From Bradyrhizobium diazoefficiens (lineage in GTDB: Bacteria; Pseudomonadota; Alphaproteobacteria; Rhizobiales; Xanthobacteraceae), in assembly GCF_016616885.1 (NCBI RefSeq), contig NZ_CP067102.1, positions 5,794,501 through 5,858,500 of the forward strand: a stretch of 64,000 bases of DNA, given 5' to 3'. Shown here piece by piece: positions 43,367-51,708 of this stretch. The position numbers and the translations under genes were made by a program. Positions within the stretch are counted from its first letter, which is position 1. Every line of letters starts with the position of its first letter. The notes beneath the pieces were generated by a model, which saw only the letters and a list, made by a program, of their open reading frames with translations, was not told the DNA's origin and searched no databases.

Positions 43367-44278
43367 ATGACCGACGAAATTTGCGCGCGCGCAGCGCAAC
43401 CCGCGACGCCGATCAATTTCGACGTGCCGGCGCATGCCTGCGACTGCCACACCCATATCCACGGCGATGTCGAGAACTTCCCGTTCTTCGCGGGTCGCGT
43501 CTATACGCCGGGATCGGCGAGCCCGGAGGAAATGGCGGCACTGCACAAGGCGCTGCATATCGAGCGCGTCGTGATCGTCACGCCGAGCGTCTACGGCACC
43601 GACAATTCCTCCAGCCTGTTCGGCATGAAGGCCCGCGGCGCCACCGCGCGCGGAGTGGCCGTGATCGACGACAAGACCACGGAAACTCAGCTCGACGCGA
43701 TGCATGCGGACGGCTTCCGCGGCATCCGCATCAATCTGGCGACCGACGGCGTCAATGATGCCAATGTCGGCCGCGCCCGCTTCACCGCCGCCATCGAGCG
43801 CATGACGGCGCGCGGCTGGCACGTACAGCTCTACACCACGCTGGCGATGGTCTCGGCCATTAGGGATCTCGTGCTGGCCTCACCGGTGTCCGCGGTGTTC
43901 GACCATTTTGGTGGGCTCGAGGCCCCGCTCGGACTGGAGCAGCCCGGATTTGCGGACCTCGTCGCACTCGTCAAATCGGGCAAGGCTTACGTGAAGATTT
44001 CGGGCGCCTATCGCTCGTCGAACCTCGCGCCCGATTATCAGGACATGGTGCCTTACGCGCGCGCATTGATCGCCGCAAACCCGGATCGGATCATCTGGGG
44101 CACCGACTGGCCGCACCCGGATTCGGCGCAGGTCCCGGGTCGCAAGGCGATCGACATCGCACCGTTCCACGCGATCGACGATGGCCGGCTGCTCAACCAG
44201 CTTCCGCTGTGGGCGCCGGATGCGGAGGTGCGCAAGACAATCCTGGTCGACAACCCGGCGCGACTCTACGGATTCTGA
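43367..44278 (+). CDS. Amidohydrolase family protein, LigI-like
   Basis: A 303-residue TIM-barrel hydrolase of the amidohydrolase superfamily. The N-terminal HACDCHTHIHGDVENFPFFAGRVYTPGSA closely follows the 2-pyrone-4,6-dicarboxylate lactonase (LigI) pattern. The strand-8 Asp lies in RIIWGTDWPHPD, and the middle has MHADGFRGIRINLA. LigI-type enzymes hydrolyse lactones in aromatic-acid degradation, but the neighbouring genes are not an aromatic pathway, so the substrate stays open. The frame extends upstream into the kinase-like gene; ATG 43367 removes this overlap. Confidence 0.85.
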   Translation: MTDEICARAAQPATPINFDVPAHACDCHTHIHGDVENFPFFAGRVYTPGSASPEEMAALHKALHIERVVIVTPSVYGTDNSSSLFGMKARGATARGVAVIDDKTTETQLDAMHADGFRGIRINLATDGVNDANVGRARFTAAIERMTARGWHVQLYTTLAMVSAIRDLVLASPVSAVFDHFGGLEAPLGLEQPGFADLVALVKSGKAYVKISGAYRSSNLAPDYQDMVPYARALIAANPDRIIWGTDWPHPDSAQVPGRKAIDIAPFHAIDDGRLLNQLPLWAPDAEVRKTILVDNPARLYGF

Positions 44279-44293
44279 TTTGTCGGGCTGATA

Positions 44294-47200
44294 TCAGCGC
44301 GCGCGGCGGGAGAAGAAGGAGATCAGCACCGGCAGCGTCACCAGGATCACGATCGGCGCCAGCATCATGCCGGTGACGACGACGACCGCGAGCGGCTTCT
44401 GCACCTGCGAGCCGATACCCGCCGACAGCGCCGCCGGCAGCAGGCCGACACCGGCGACCACGCAGGTCATCAACACGGGCCGGAGCTGCAACTCACCGGT
44501 ACGTATCACCGCGCTCACGCGGTCCATGCCTTCATCAATCAGCTGGTTGAACTGCGAGAGGATGATGATGCCGTCCATCACGGCGATGCCAAACAGGGCG
44601 ATGAAGCCGATCGCTGCTGAGACGCTGAAGGCGGTGCCGGTGATCAGCAGGCCGAGCACGCCGCCGAAGATCGCCATCGGGATCACGCTCATGGCGAGCA
44701 GCGTGTCAGTCATCGAGCCGAAATTGAACCAGAGCAGGATGCCGATCAACGCCAGCGAGATCGGCACCACGATCGACAGTCGCCGGATCGCATCCTGGAG
44801 ATTGCCGAACTCGCCGACCCATTCCATGTGCGAGCCGGGTGGCAGCTGAACCTGGTCGGCGATCTTCTGCTGCGCCTCGCGGATCGCGCTGCCGAGATCG
44901 CGCTCACGCACCGAGAACTTGATCGGCAAATACCGTTCCTGCTGCTCGCGATAGATATAGGCGGCGCCAGAGACGAGGCTGATATTGGCGACCTCGCTCA
45001 AAGGGATTTGTGTCACGGAGCCGTTCGGTCCGGGCGCGCCGATCCTTATGTTCTGGATCACCTCGGCGCTCCGGCGGTACTCCGGTGCAAGGCGAACAAT
45101 GATCGGGAAGTGGCGGTCGGAGCCCGGCTCATAGATATCGCCCGCGGTGTCGCCGCCGATCGCGACCTTGATGGTAGCGTTGATGTCGCCGGGGGCGAGC
45201 CCGTAGCGCGCGGCCTTGGCGCGGTCGATGTCGATCTGCACGGTCGGCTGCCCGAGCGAGGTGAAGACCGCGAGGTCGGTGACGCCCTGCACGGTCGCGA
45301 GCACCGACTTGATCTTGTTGGCGGTGTCGGTGAGCGCCTGGAGATCGCTGCCGAACAGCTTGATCGAGTTCTCGCCCTTCACGCCGGAGACGGCTTCGGA
45401 GACGTTGTCCTGGAGGTATTGCGAGAAGTTGAACTCGACGCCGGGGAAGCGGTCGTCGAGCTGCTTGAGCAGCTCCGCGGTCAACTCCTCCTTGTCATGC
45501 GTGCCGGGCCACTGGCTTGCAGGCTTCAGCGGCGCGAAGAACTCGGCATTGAAGAAACCGGCGGCGTCGGTACCGTCGTCGGGACGGCCGTGCTGCGACA
45601 CCACGGACTCGACCTCGGGCCGGGCGCGGATCAGCTTGCGCATCTCGTTGACGTAGGAGTTGCCCTCCTGAAGCGAGATGGTCGGCGGCAACGTGGCACG
45701 GATCCAGAGATTGCCCTCTTCGAGCTTGGGCAGAAATTCGAGGCCGAGAAGCCGGCCGAGCCCCACCGTCATCAGCACGAGGCCGACCGAGGCGCCGAGC
45801 ATGATGTTGCGGTTGGCGACGGCCCAATTCAGAACCGGCATGTAGATCCGGTGCAGGATCTGCATCACCCTGGTCTCGGTTTCCTCGACATGCGCCGGCA
45901 GGATGATCGCGGACAGCGCAGGCGTCACGGTGAAGGTCGCCAGCAGGCCGCCGGCGAGCGCGTAGGCATAGGTGCGCGCCATCGGTCCGAAAATGTTGCC
46001 CTCGACGCCGGACAGCGTGAACAACGGCAGGAAGGCCGCGATGATGATCGCGGCGGCAAAGAAGATCGAGCGCGAGACGTCGGCCGCGGCGCTGAGAATG
46101 GCGTGGCTCTTCATGCCGAACAGCGTCTCTTGAGACATCTGTTCGGATTCCGTCGGCGGCGTGGTCTGAGTCAGGCGGCGGAAGATCGCCTCCACCATGA
46201 TGACGGTGGCGTCCACGATCAGGCCGAAATCGATGGCGCCGACCGACAGCAGGTTGGCCGATTCCCCGCGCAGCACGAGGATGATCACGGCGAAGAACAG
46301 CGCGAACGGAATCGTGGCGCCGACGATCAGCGCGCTGCGGAGATCGCCGAGGAAGATCCACTGCAACAGCACGATCAGGAGGATACCGACCACCATGTTG
46401 TGCAGCACGGTGTGAGTGGTGAGCTCGATCAGGTCGCCGCGATCGTAGATGCGCTCGATGCGGACGCCGGGCGGCAGGATGCTGGACTCGTTGATGGTTT
46501 GAACGAGCTGGTGGACGCGCTTGATGGTTGGCGAGCTCTGCTCGCCGCGGCGCATCAGGACGATGCCCTGCACGATATCGTCGGAATCGTCGATGCCGGC
46601 GATGCCGAGACGCGGCTTCTGGCCAACCGTGACGGTGGCGACGTCCTTCACCAGCACCGGATTGCCGTTGGTCTGGGCGATCATGGTGTTGGCGAGATCG
46701 TCGATGGAGCGGATCAGGCCGACGCCGCGGACCACGGCCGATTGCTGGCCGATATTGACGGTGTTGCCGCCGACATTGACGTTGGAATTGCTGACCGCCT
46801 GGAGCAGCTGCGGCAGCGTCAAGCCGTTGGCGACCAGCTTGTTGTTGTCGACCTGGAGCTCGTAGGTCTTGCTCTTGCCGCCCCACCCAGTGACGTCGAT
46901 CACGCCGGGCACGGCGCGGAAGCGGCGCTGGAGGATCCAGTCCTGGATGGTCTTGAGGTCGAGCACGCTGTAGTTCGGCGGGCCGACCAGCCGATAGCGG
47001 AAGATTTCGCCGATCGGGCTCAGCGGCGAGATCTGCGGCTGCACGTTGCCCGGCAGCGGTGCGAGCTGCGCCAGGCGGTTCAGGACCTGCTGCAACGCCT
47101 CGTCATAGGTGTAGGCGAAGGAGAACTGCAGTTTGACATCGGAGAGGCCGTAGAGCGAGATGGTGCGGATGGTCGTGAGGTTCTTCAGGCCCGCGACCTG

Positions 47201-47410
47201 GGTCTCGATCGGAATCGTGATGTAGCGCTCGATCTCTTCCGCCGACAGGCCCGGGCTCTGCGTGACGATGTCGACCATCGGCGGGGTCGGATCGGGATAG
47301 GCCTCGATGTTGAGCTGGTTGAACGCGATCAGGCCGCCGATGAGCACGGCGACGAACAAGCCGACCATCAGGAAGCGCCGGTTGACAGCTAGGGCGACGA
47401 GGCGATCCAT
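44294..47410 (-). CDS. CzcA/CusA family heavy-metal RND efflux pump
   Basis: A 1038-residue inner-membrane RND transporter with the normal 12-helix duplication. The first periplasmic domain starts after residue 30 (NQLNIEAYPDPTPPMVDIVTQSPGLSAEEIERYITIPIE, the HME signature). Helix 4 carries the proton-relay segment GAIDFGLIVDATVIMVEAIF with the DFGxxVD motif of HME-type divalent cation pumps. The second half repeats (IGFIALFGIAVMDGIIILSQFNQL). Metal specificity cannot be assigned with confidence. The adaptor gene lies 29 bases upstream on the same strand. Confidence 0.93.
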   Translation of the reverse strand: MDRLVALAVNRRFLMVGLFVAVLIGGLIAFNQLNIEAYPDPTPPMVDIVTQSPGLSAEEIERYITIPIETQVAGLKNLTTIRTISLYGLSDVKLQFSFAYTYDEALQQVLNRLAQLAPLPGNVQPQISPLSPIGEIFRYRLVGPPNYSVLDLKTIQDWILQRRFRAVPGVIDVTGWGGKSKTYELQVDNNKLVANGLTLPQLLQAVSNSNVNVGGNTVNIGQQSAVVRGVGLIRSIDDLANTMIAQTNGNPVLVKDVATVTVGQKPRLGIAGIDDSDDIVQGIVLMRRGEQSSPTIKRVHQLVQTINESSILPPGVRIERIYDRGDLIELTTHTVLHNMVVGILLIVLLQWIFLGDLRSALIVGATIPFALFFAVIILVLRGESANLLSVGAIDFGLIVDATVIMVEAIFRRLTQTTPPTESEQMSQETLFGMKSHAILSAAADVSRSIFFAAAIIIAAFLPLFTLSGVEGNIFGPMARTYAYALAGGLLATFTVTPALSAIILPAHVEETETRVMQILHRIYMPVLNWAVANRNIMLGASVGLVLMTVGLGRLLGLEFLPKLEEGNLWIRATLPPTISLQEGNSYVNEMRKLIRARPEVESVVSQHGRPDDGTDAAGFFNAEFFAPLKPASQWPGTHDKEELTAELLKQLDDRFPGVEFNFSQYLQDNVSEAVSGVKGENSIKLFGSDLQALTDTANKIKSVLATVQGVTDLAVFTSLGQPTVQIDIDRAKAARYGLAPGDINATIKVAIGGDTAGDIYEPGSDRHFPIIVRLAPEYRRSAEVIQNIRIGAPGPNGSVTQIPLSEVANISLVSGAAYIYREQQERYLPIKFSVRERDLGSAIREAQQKIADQVQLPPGSHMEWVGEFGNLQDAIRRLSIVVPISLALIGILLWFNFGSMTDTLLAMSVIPMAIFGGVLGLLITGTAFSVSAAIGFIALFGIAVMDGIIILSQFNQLIDEGMDRVSAVIRTGELQLRPVLMTCVVAGVGLLPAALSAGIGSQVQKPLAVVVVTGMMLAPIVILVTLPVLISFFSRRAR

Positions 47411-47439
47411 TCAGTCTTCGCGTTTCTCGGGGTCGTCGA

Positions 47440-48684
47440 TCAGCTACCGGACGCCGCGCGGTCGATGAACAGGCTGCCCTTGACGACGATCTTCTCGCCG
47501 GGTTTCAGGTTGCTGGTGACCTCGGCGAGGTTGCCATTGATGAGGCCGATCTTGATCTGGCGCAGCTCGACCGACTTGTCCTCGCGCGCGACCCAGATGC
47601 GGACCTGGTTGCCTTCGTAGATCAGCGCCTGCTTCGGCACCGCAGGTGCCGCGCGGTCGCCGGCCGAATAGATCGTGACGTTGGCAAACATTTCCGGCTT
47701 GAGCAGGCCGTCCTTGTTGTCGATGGTGGCGCGGACCAGCAGGCGGCGGGTATTGGGATCGATCGCGGCGGCGACGTAGTTGATCTTGGCGGTCAACGGA
47801 CGGCCCGGCAGCGCCATCACGTTGACGCTGATGTCCTGCCCGACGCAGACTTGAGCGGCGTCGCTTTCGCGCACGAAGGCGGTGAGCCAGACCGTTGAGA
47901 GATCGCCGATCACGAAGACCGGATCGCTGGCGCCGGAATTGACGTACTGACCGGGGCCGATCTTGCGCTGCACGACCGTGCCCGAGAGCGGCGCATAGAT
48001 CGTGATCTCCGGATTGATGGTGCTCTTGCTCTGGAACGCCTTGACCGTCTCGTCGGTGAAACCGAGGATACGCAGCTTGTTGTTTGCAGCCTCCAGCGCC
48101 GTCACCGAGGAGCGCATGTCGTTCTGCGCCTGGACCTGGGTTGCTTCCGCCTGCTGATAGTCCTTGAGCGGAATGGCGCGACCTTCGTAGAGATCCTTGG
48201 CGCGCCGATACTGGATGTCGGCAAGCTCGAGCGCCGACTTTGCCTTGTTCTGCGACGTCATCGCCGCAATGTAATCGTTCTGGGCCTGCACAGTGTCGGC
48301 GGCCTCGATCGTGAACAGCGGTTGACCTTGGGTCACGCTCTCGCCCGGCTTGGCAAGCAGCTTGGTCACGCGGCCTGCATAAGGCGAGAACACCGGCGTC
48401 GAGCGGTCCTCATCGATCGCGACCTTGCCTTCGGTGACGTACTCAGCGCGGAAGCTCTTGGCATTGACCGGCTCGATCGTCAGCGTCGCCCATTCCGACG
48501 GCGTCGGCGTAAAATTCTGCGCATTCCTGCGCGACTGGCTGGAGACTTCGGAGTGGTTCTTCTCTTTGGCGCCCGCAAACAGGAAGCCGTAGGCGCCAGC
48601 ACCGGCAAGCGCCAGTAAAACTACGGATGTGATCACCCGCTGTTTTGTAAGCACCTGCAATCGCTTGGTATTTTCAACTACCAT
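47440..48684 (-). CDS. RND efflux periplasmic adaptor subunit (CusB/CzcB family)
   Basis: A 414-residue membrane-fusion protein that links the RND pump to an outer-membrane channel. It has an N-terminal anchor (residues 18-36), a lipoyl half-motif (TPVFSPYAGRVTKLLAKPGESVTQGQPLFTIEA, about 90-122), an alpha hairpin (about 123-200), and the second lipoyl half with a beta-barrel (ITIYAPLSGTVVQRKIGPGQYVNSGASDPVFVIGDLSTVWLTAFVRE). A membrane-proximal domain ends the protein. It is the first gene of the two-gene pump operon; no outer-membrane gene follows. Confidence 0.92.
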   Translation of the reverse strand: MVVENTKRLQVLTKQRVITSVVLLALAGAGAYGFLFAGAKEKNHSEVSSQSRRNAQNFTPTPSEWATLTIEPVNAKSFRAEYVTEGKVAIDEDRSTPVFSPYAGRVTKLLAKPGESVTQGQPLFTIEAADTVQAQNDYIAAMTSQNKAKSALELADIQYRRAKDLYEGRAIPLKDYQQAEATQVQAQNDMRSSVTALEAANNKLRILGFTDETVKAFQSKSTINPEITIYAPLSGTVVQRKIGPGQYVNSGASDPVFVIGDLSTVWLTAFVRESDAAQVCVGQDISVNVMALPGRPLTAKINYVAAAIDPNTRRLLVRATIDNKDGLLKPEMFANVTIYSAGDRAAPAVPKQALIYEGNQVRIWVAREDKSVELRQIKIGLINGNLAEVTSNLKPGEKIVVKGSLFIDRAASGS

Positions 48685-48829
48685 GGGGCCCGGTCATGTC
48701 CGCGACGATCTCGGCAGACGACTGCCTCATCGATAGCGCTAATAGTGCCGAATTAGGATTTCAAACAACCTAAAAAACGCTGGCTGTCTTTCGGTTTGCG
48801 TTAAAATTTTACGACGCGTCAGCTTCACG

Positions 48830-50230
48830 TCAGCTTCGCGCTGGCCATTGCGGCGGATGGCTGCCGAGCGGCATCGCCGGACGGCTCCATTGCGCCGGCG
48901 TCTTCGACAGCACCGCCGAATGGCGCACCGCCGACAACGTGCCGAAGCCAGATGACACGGCTTCCATGAACGCAGTATGTACAACCTCGCCCGTAAGATC
49001 CGGGGTGTTGAGACCGTCGTTGAGCCGGCCGAGATTCCACAGCCAGCGTCCGGTCTGCGCCAACGACACGCGCACGTGCCAGCTGCCGCCTTCGCGGGCC
49101 TGACGCGCCTTCGCCATCATCGCGCCGAACGCCATCAGATAGCCGGTGGCGTGGTCGAGCATCTGCGCCGGCAATTCCTTCGGACCATCGATGCCGGCGG
49201 CCTTGCCTTCTGCATCGTTGAATCCGGTCGTGGTCTGCACCAGCGAATCGAAGCCGCGCCGCTCGGCCCACGGACCGGCCTGGCCATAGGCCGACAGCGT
49301 GACATAGACGATGCCGGGATTGATCTCCGCGGCCTCTTCCGGCGAGAAGCCGAGGGCTGACAGCGCGCGCGGGCGATAGCCCTGCGAGAAGATGTCGGCG
49401 TCCTTCAACAGTTCGCGCATTTGCGCCCGACCCGCATCGCTCTTCAGCTCGATGAAGGTGGTAAGCTTGCCGCGGCCGGTGTCGATGGTGAGCCAGGGAA
49501 TGGCGGGCAGCTCCGGCCCCGAGACCAGCAGCACATCCGCGCCGTGCGCAGCGAGCGTGCGGCCGGCGACGGGACCGGCGATGACGCGGGAGAGATCGAG
49601 CACGCGAAGACCTGCGAGCGGGCGATCGCCTTTAGGCCACGGTTTGGGCGGAGCGTCGCCGATCTTTTCGATCGAGATCAGCGGCAGCTCGGCGAGAGCG
49701 CGCGCCTGCGGCAGCAACGACCATTCGTCGTAGGAGCGCATCAAAGCAACGACTCCGCCGGCGGCATAGGCCGCGGTCTCAAAATCCTCGCCCTTCCATT
49801 GCATCAGCGCGGCCTGCACCTTCTCGCGCTCGGGCATGCAGCCAAGCACCTTGCAGACGGCGTCGCGGTGATGCGGGAAGTTGGTGTGGCAACGGACGAA
49901 GCGGTTGTCGCCGGTCTTGTAGACGCCGGCGATGGCGTCCCAGGCTGGCGGCGGCGGCTTGTCGTCGCGGCGCAGATAACGCTCGGAACGGCATTCGACG
50001 ACGGCATGGCGCATGTCGACGGCCACGTCCTGCGTGTCGCCGCTGCGCAGCCGCCAGATCTCGGCGGCGGCAAGGCCGGCAGCGGCGATCGTGGTTTGGC
50101 CAGCGACGGCGACGCGAAACGAGGACGGGATCTGCGGCTCGTCGCCGGTCAGCCGCACGCGCGCGAGCGCGGCCACATCACCGCCGGCGGAGGTCCAGAT
50201 ATCCCTGAGAATGTCGATGGGGCTTTGCAT
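48830..50230 (-). CDS. CoA transferase family III (CaiB/BaiF-like)
   Basis: A 466-residue formyl-CoA transferase-like protein. The usual N-terminal Rossmann segment of the family (LAGLRVLDLSRVIAGPVAGRTLAAHGADVLLV) begins only near residue 205. The catalytic Asp region follows as PAQMLDHATGYLMAFGAMMAK. The first 200 residues contain what is normally the C-terminal small-domain pattern (VDMRHAVVECRSERYLRRD, then GVYKTGDNRFVRCHTNFPHHRDAVCKVLG). The order thus looks rearranged relative to Frc/CaiB. The substrate is unknown. It is divergent from the small membrane protein at 50288. Confidence 0.82.
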   Translation of the reverse strand: MQSPIDILRDIWTSAGGDVAALARVRLTGDEPQIPSSFRVAVAGQTTIAAAGLAAAEIWRLRSGDTQDVAVDMRHAVVECRSERYLRRDDKPPPPAWDAIAGVYKTGDNRFVRCHTNFPHHRDAVCKVLGCMPEREKVQAALMQWKGEDFETAAYAAGGVVALMRSYDEWSLLPQARALAELPLISIEKIGDAPPKPWPKGDRPLAGLRVLDLSRVIAGPVAGRTLAAHGADVLLVSGPELPAIPWLTIDTGRGKLTTFIELKSDAGRAQMRELLKDADIFSQGYRPRALSALGFSPEEAAEINPGIVYVTLSAYGQAGPWAERRGFDSLVQTTTGFNDAEGKAAGIDGPKELPAQMLDHATGYLMAFGAMMAKARQAREGGSWHVRVSLAQTGRWLWNLGRLNDGLNTPDLTGEVVHTAFMEAVSSGFGTLSAVRHSAVLSKTPAQWSRPAMPLGSHPPQWPARS

Positions 50231-50287
50231 GGCCTCTTCTCTCCCTTAGTTTTTCTGCGCCCCTCCATTACCACACAAGGGAATGCA

Positions 50288-50575
50288 ATGGCCGCCATCG
50301 ATCCCCTCACCGCGGGCGCCGTGTTCGTCGCAACGGCGGCCACCGACGCAGTCTACGTGATGTTCACCTCGGCCGTGATTGCGCGCAAGCGCGTGCCGGC
50401 CGCGAACTGGAGCGCAGTCTGGTATCTGCTGTCGTCATATGCCGTGATCAGCTACACTGAAAACGCCTTCTATGTCGCGTTCGCGGCGCTCGGCTCCTGG
50501 GTCGGCGCCTACGCGTCGCTGACCTTCCTGCACCGTCCACCCGGCGGCCCGCCAGTGGGAGCTGCGCCGGAGTGA
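50288..50575 (+). CDS. Small hydrophobic membrane protein
   Basis: A 95-residue protein from ATG 50288. About three hydrophobic helices are present (AGAVFVATAATDAVYVMFTSAVI, WYLLSSYAVISYTENAFYVAFAALG, VGAYASLTFL), and it ends in a Pro/Gly-rich tail. No family was recognised. The long open frame upstream of the ATG overlaps the antisense CoA transferase and is a shadow. A palindromic repeat follows its stop. Confidence 0.65.
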   Translation: MAAIDPLTAGAVFVATAATDAVYVMFTSAVIARKRVPAANWSAVWYLLSSYAVISYTENAFYVAFAALGSWVGAYASLTFLHRPPGGPPVGAAPE

Positions 50576-50595
50576 GGGCGTCGCTGTTGCCACAC

Positions 50596-50684
50596 CGTCA
50601 TTGCGAGCGCAGCGAAGCAGTCCAGAATCGTTCTCCGCAGCGGCAGTCTGGATTGCTTCGTCGCAAGAGCTCCTCGCAATGACG
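50596..50684. repeat. Intact dispersed palindromic repeat, with an unoccupied IS target core
   Basis: The 89-base unit starts CGTCATTGCGAGCG and ends CTCGCAATGACG. On the minus strand it contains GACGAAGCAATCCA (50662-50649), identical to the sequence rebuilt from the two halves flanking the insertion sequence at 7.0-8.7 kb. Confidence 0.9.
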
Positions 50685-50754
50685 ACGTGGAGGCTTCTGG
50701 GCGCCTCTTGAAACAGCTACACTCCCTGCGATCAACAAGAAGGAAAACCAAACA

Positions 50755-51525
50755 ATGGATCTCAGTCTCAAAGGAAAAAACGCCATCGTGCTCGGCGGCA
50801 CCCGCGGCATCGGGCGGGCGATTGCGGCGACGCTGGCCGGTGAAGGCGCCAATGTCGCGGTGTGCGCCCGCAATGCGGAGCAGGTCGCGGCCACCGTGGC
50901 CGAGCTGAAGGCCGGCGGCATCCGCGCCACGGGGGGCACCGTCGACGTCAGCGACGGCGCGGCGCTGAAGGCGTGGGTCGAGGGCGCGGCCAAGGAGATC
51001 GGCGGCATCGACCTGCTGTTTGCCAATGCCGGCGCCATGGCGCAAGGCCACGATCCGGCATCATGGGAGCAGAATTTCCGGCTCGACGTGCTCGGCGCCG
51101 TACATGCGTTCGACGCCGCGCGGCCGTTCCTCGAGGCCAGCGGCGAGAAGAGCGGCGATGCCGCCTTCGTCATCATCTCCTCGATCTCGGCGGCGCAGGC
51201 CGATCTCGCCAGCTCCTACGGCCCGATCAAGGCGGCGCTGATCCACATGGCCAAGGGACTGGCGCGGCAATACGCAAAGAAGAAGATCCGCGTCAACGTG
51301 GTCTCGCCCGGCACCGTCTATTTCAAGGGCGGCGTCTGGAACATGATCGAGCAGAACATGCCTGAGCGCTACAACGACGCGATGAAGCGCAATCCGACGG
51401 GACGCATGGCCACGCCACAGGAGATCGCGAACGCCGCGGTGTTTCTGGCGAGCCCGGTGTCGGGGTTCACCACGGGCTCGAATCTCGTCGTGGACGGAGC
51501 GATCTCGAACCGGGTGAATTTTTAG
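50755..51525 (+). CDS. SDR family oxidoreductase
   Basis: A 256-residue short-chain dehydrogenase/reductase. The cofactor motif is GGTRGIGRAIAATLAGEGANVAVCARN (residues 12-38), the structural motif is FANAGA (about 86-91), and the catalytic Ser and Tyr-x3-Lys are SSISAAQADLASSYGPIKAAL (about 142-162). The Arg in CARN suggests NADP preference. The C-terminal FTTGSNLVVDGAISNRVNF is typical of the classical FabG-like group. No operon partners are near, so the substrate cannot be assigned. Confidence 0.92.
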   Translation: MDLSLKGKNAIVLGGTRGIGRAIAATLAGEGANVAVCARNAEQVAATVAELKAGGIRATGGTVDVSDGAALKAWVEGAAKEIGGIDLLFANAGAMAQGHDPASWEQNFRLDVLGAVHAFDAARPFLEASGEKSGDAAFVIISSISAAQADLASSYGPIKAALIHMAKGLARQYAKKKIRVNVVSPGTVYFKGGVWNMIEQNMPERYNDAMKRNPTGRMATPQEIANAAVFLASPVSGFTTGSNLVVDGAISNRVNF

Positions 51526-51553
51526 AGAAGCGCGACGCGTTCCGCATCTGCTC

Positions 51554-51681
51554 CGTCATCTGAGGTGCGAGGTTTGCGATGCAGCGCATCGCAGGCCGAG
51601 CCTCGAAGGATGAACGGCCGAGGTGCAGCCGGGCCGTCGCCCTTCGAGGGCCGCTGAAGAAGCGGCCGCCTCAGGATGACG
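51554..51681. repeat. Compound dispersed repeat between the SDR and dnaE2 genes
   Basis: It begins CGTCATCTGAGGTGCGAGG, has an inner palindrome GCGATGC / GCATCGC and the CCTCGAAGGATGAACGG element seen at 28.8-29.3 kb, and ends CCTCAGGATGACGG. It is a mosaic of the same repeat family lying between two convergent genes. Confidence 0.75.
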
Positions 51682-51708
51682 GTGAGAGATTTGCGCGTTG
51701 AACAAACC

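Noticed and set aside
44828..47392. Plus-strand open frame of 854 codons over the RND pump
   Set aside because: Shadow of a 1038-residue transporter; extreme His/Asp/Arg composition.
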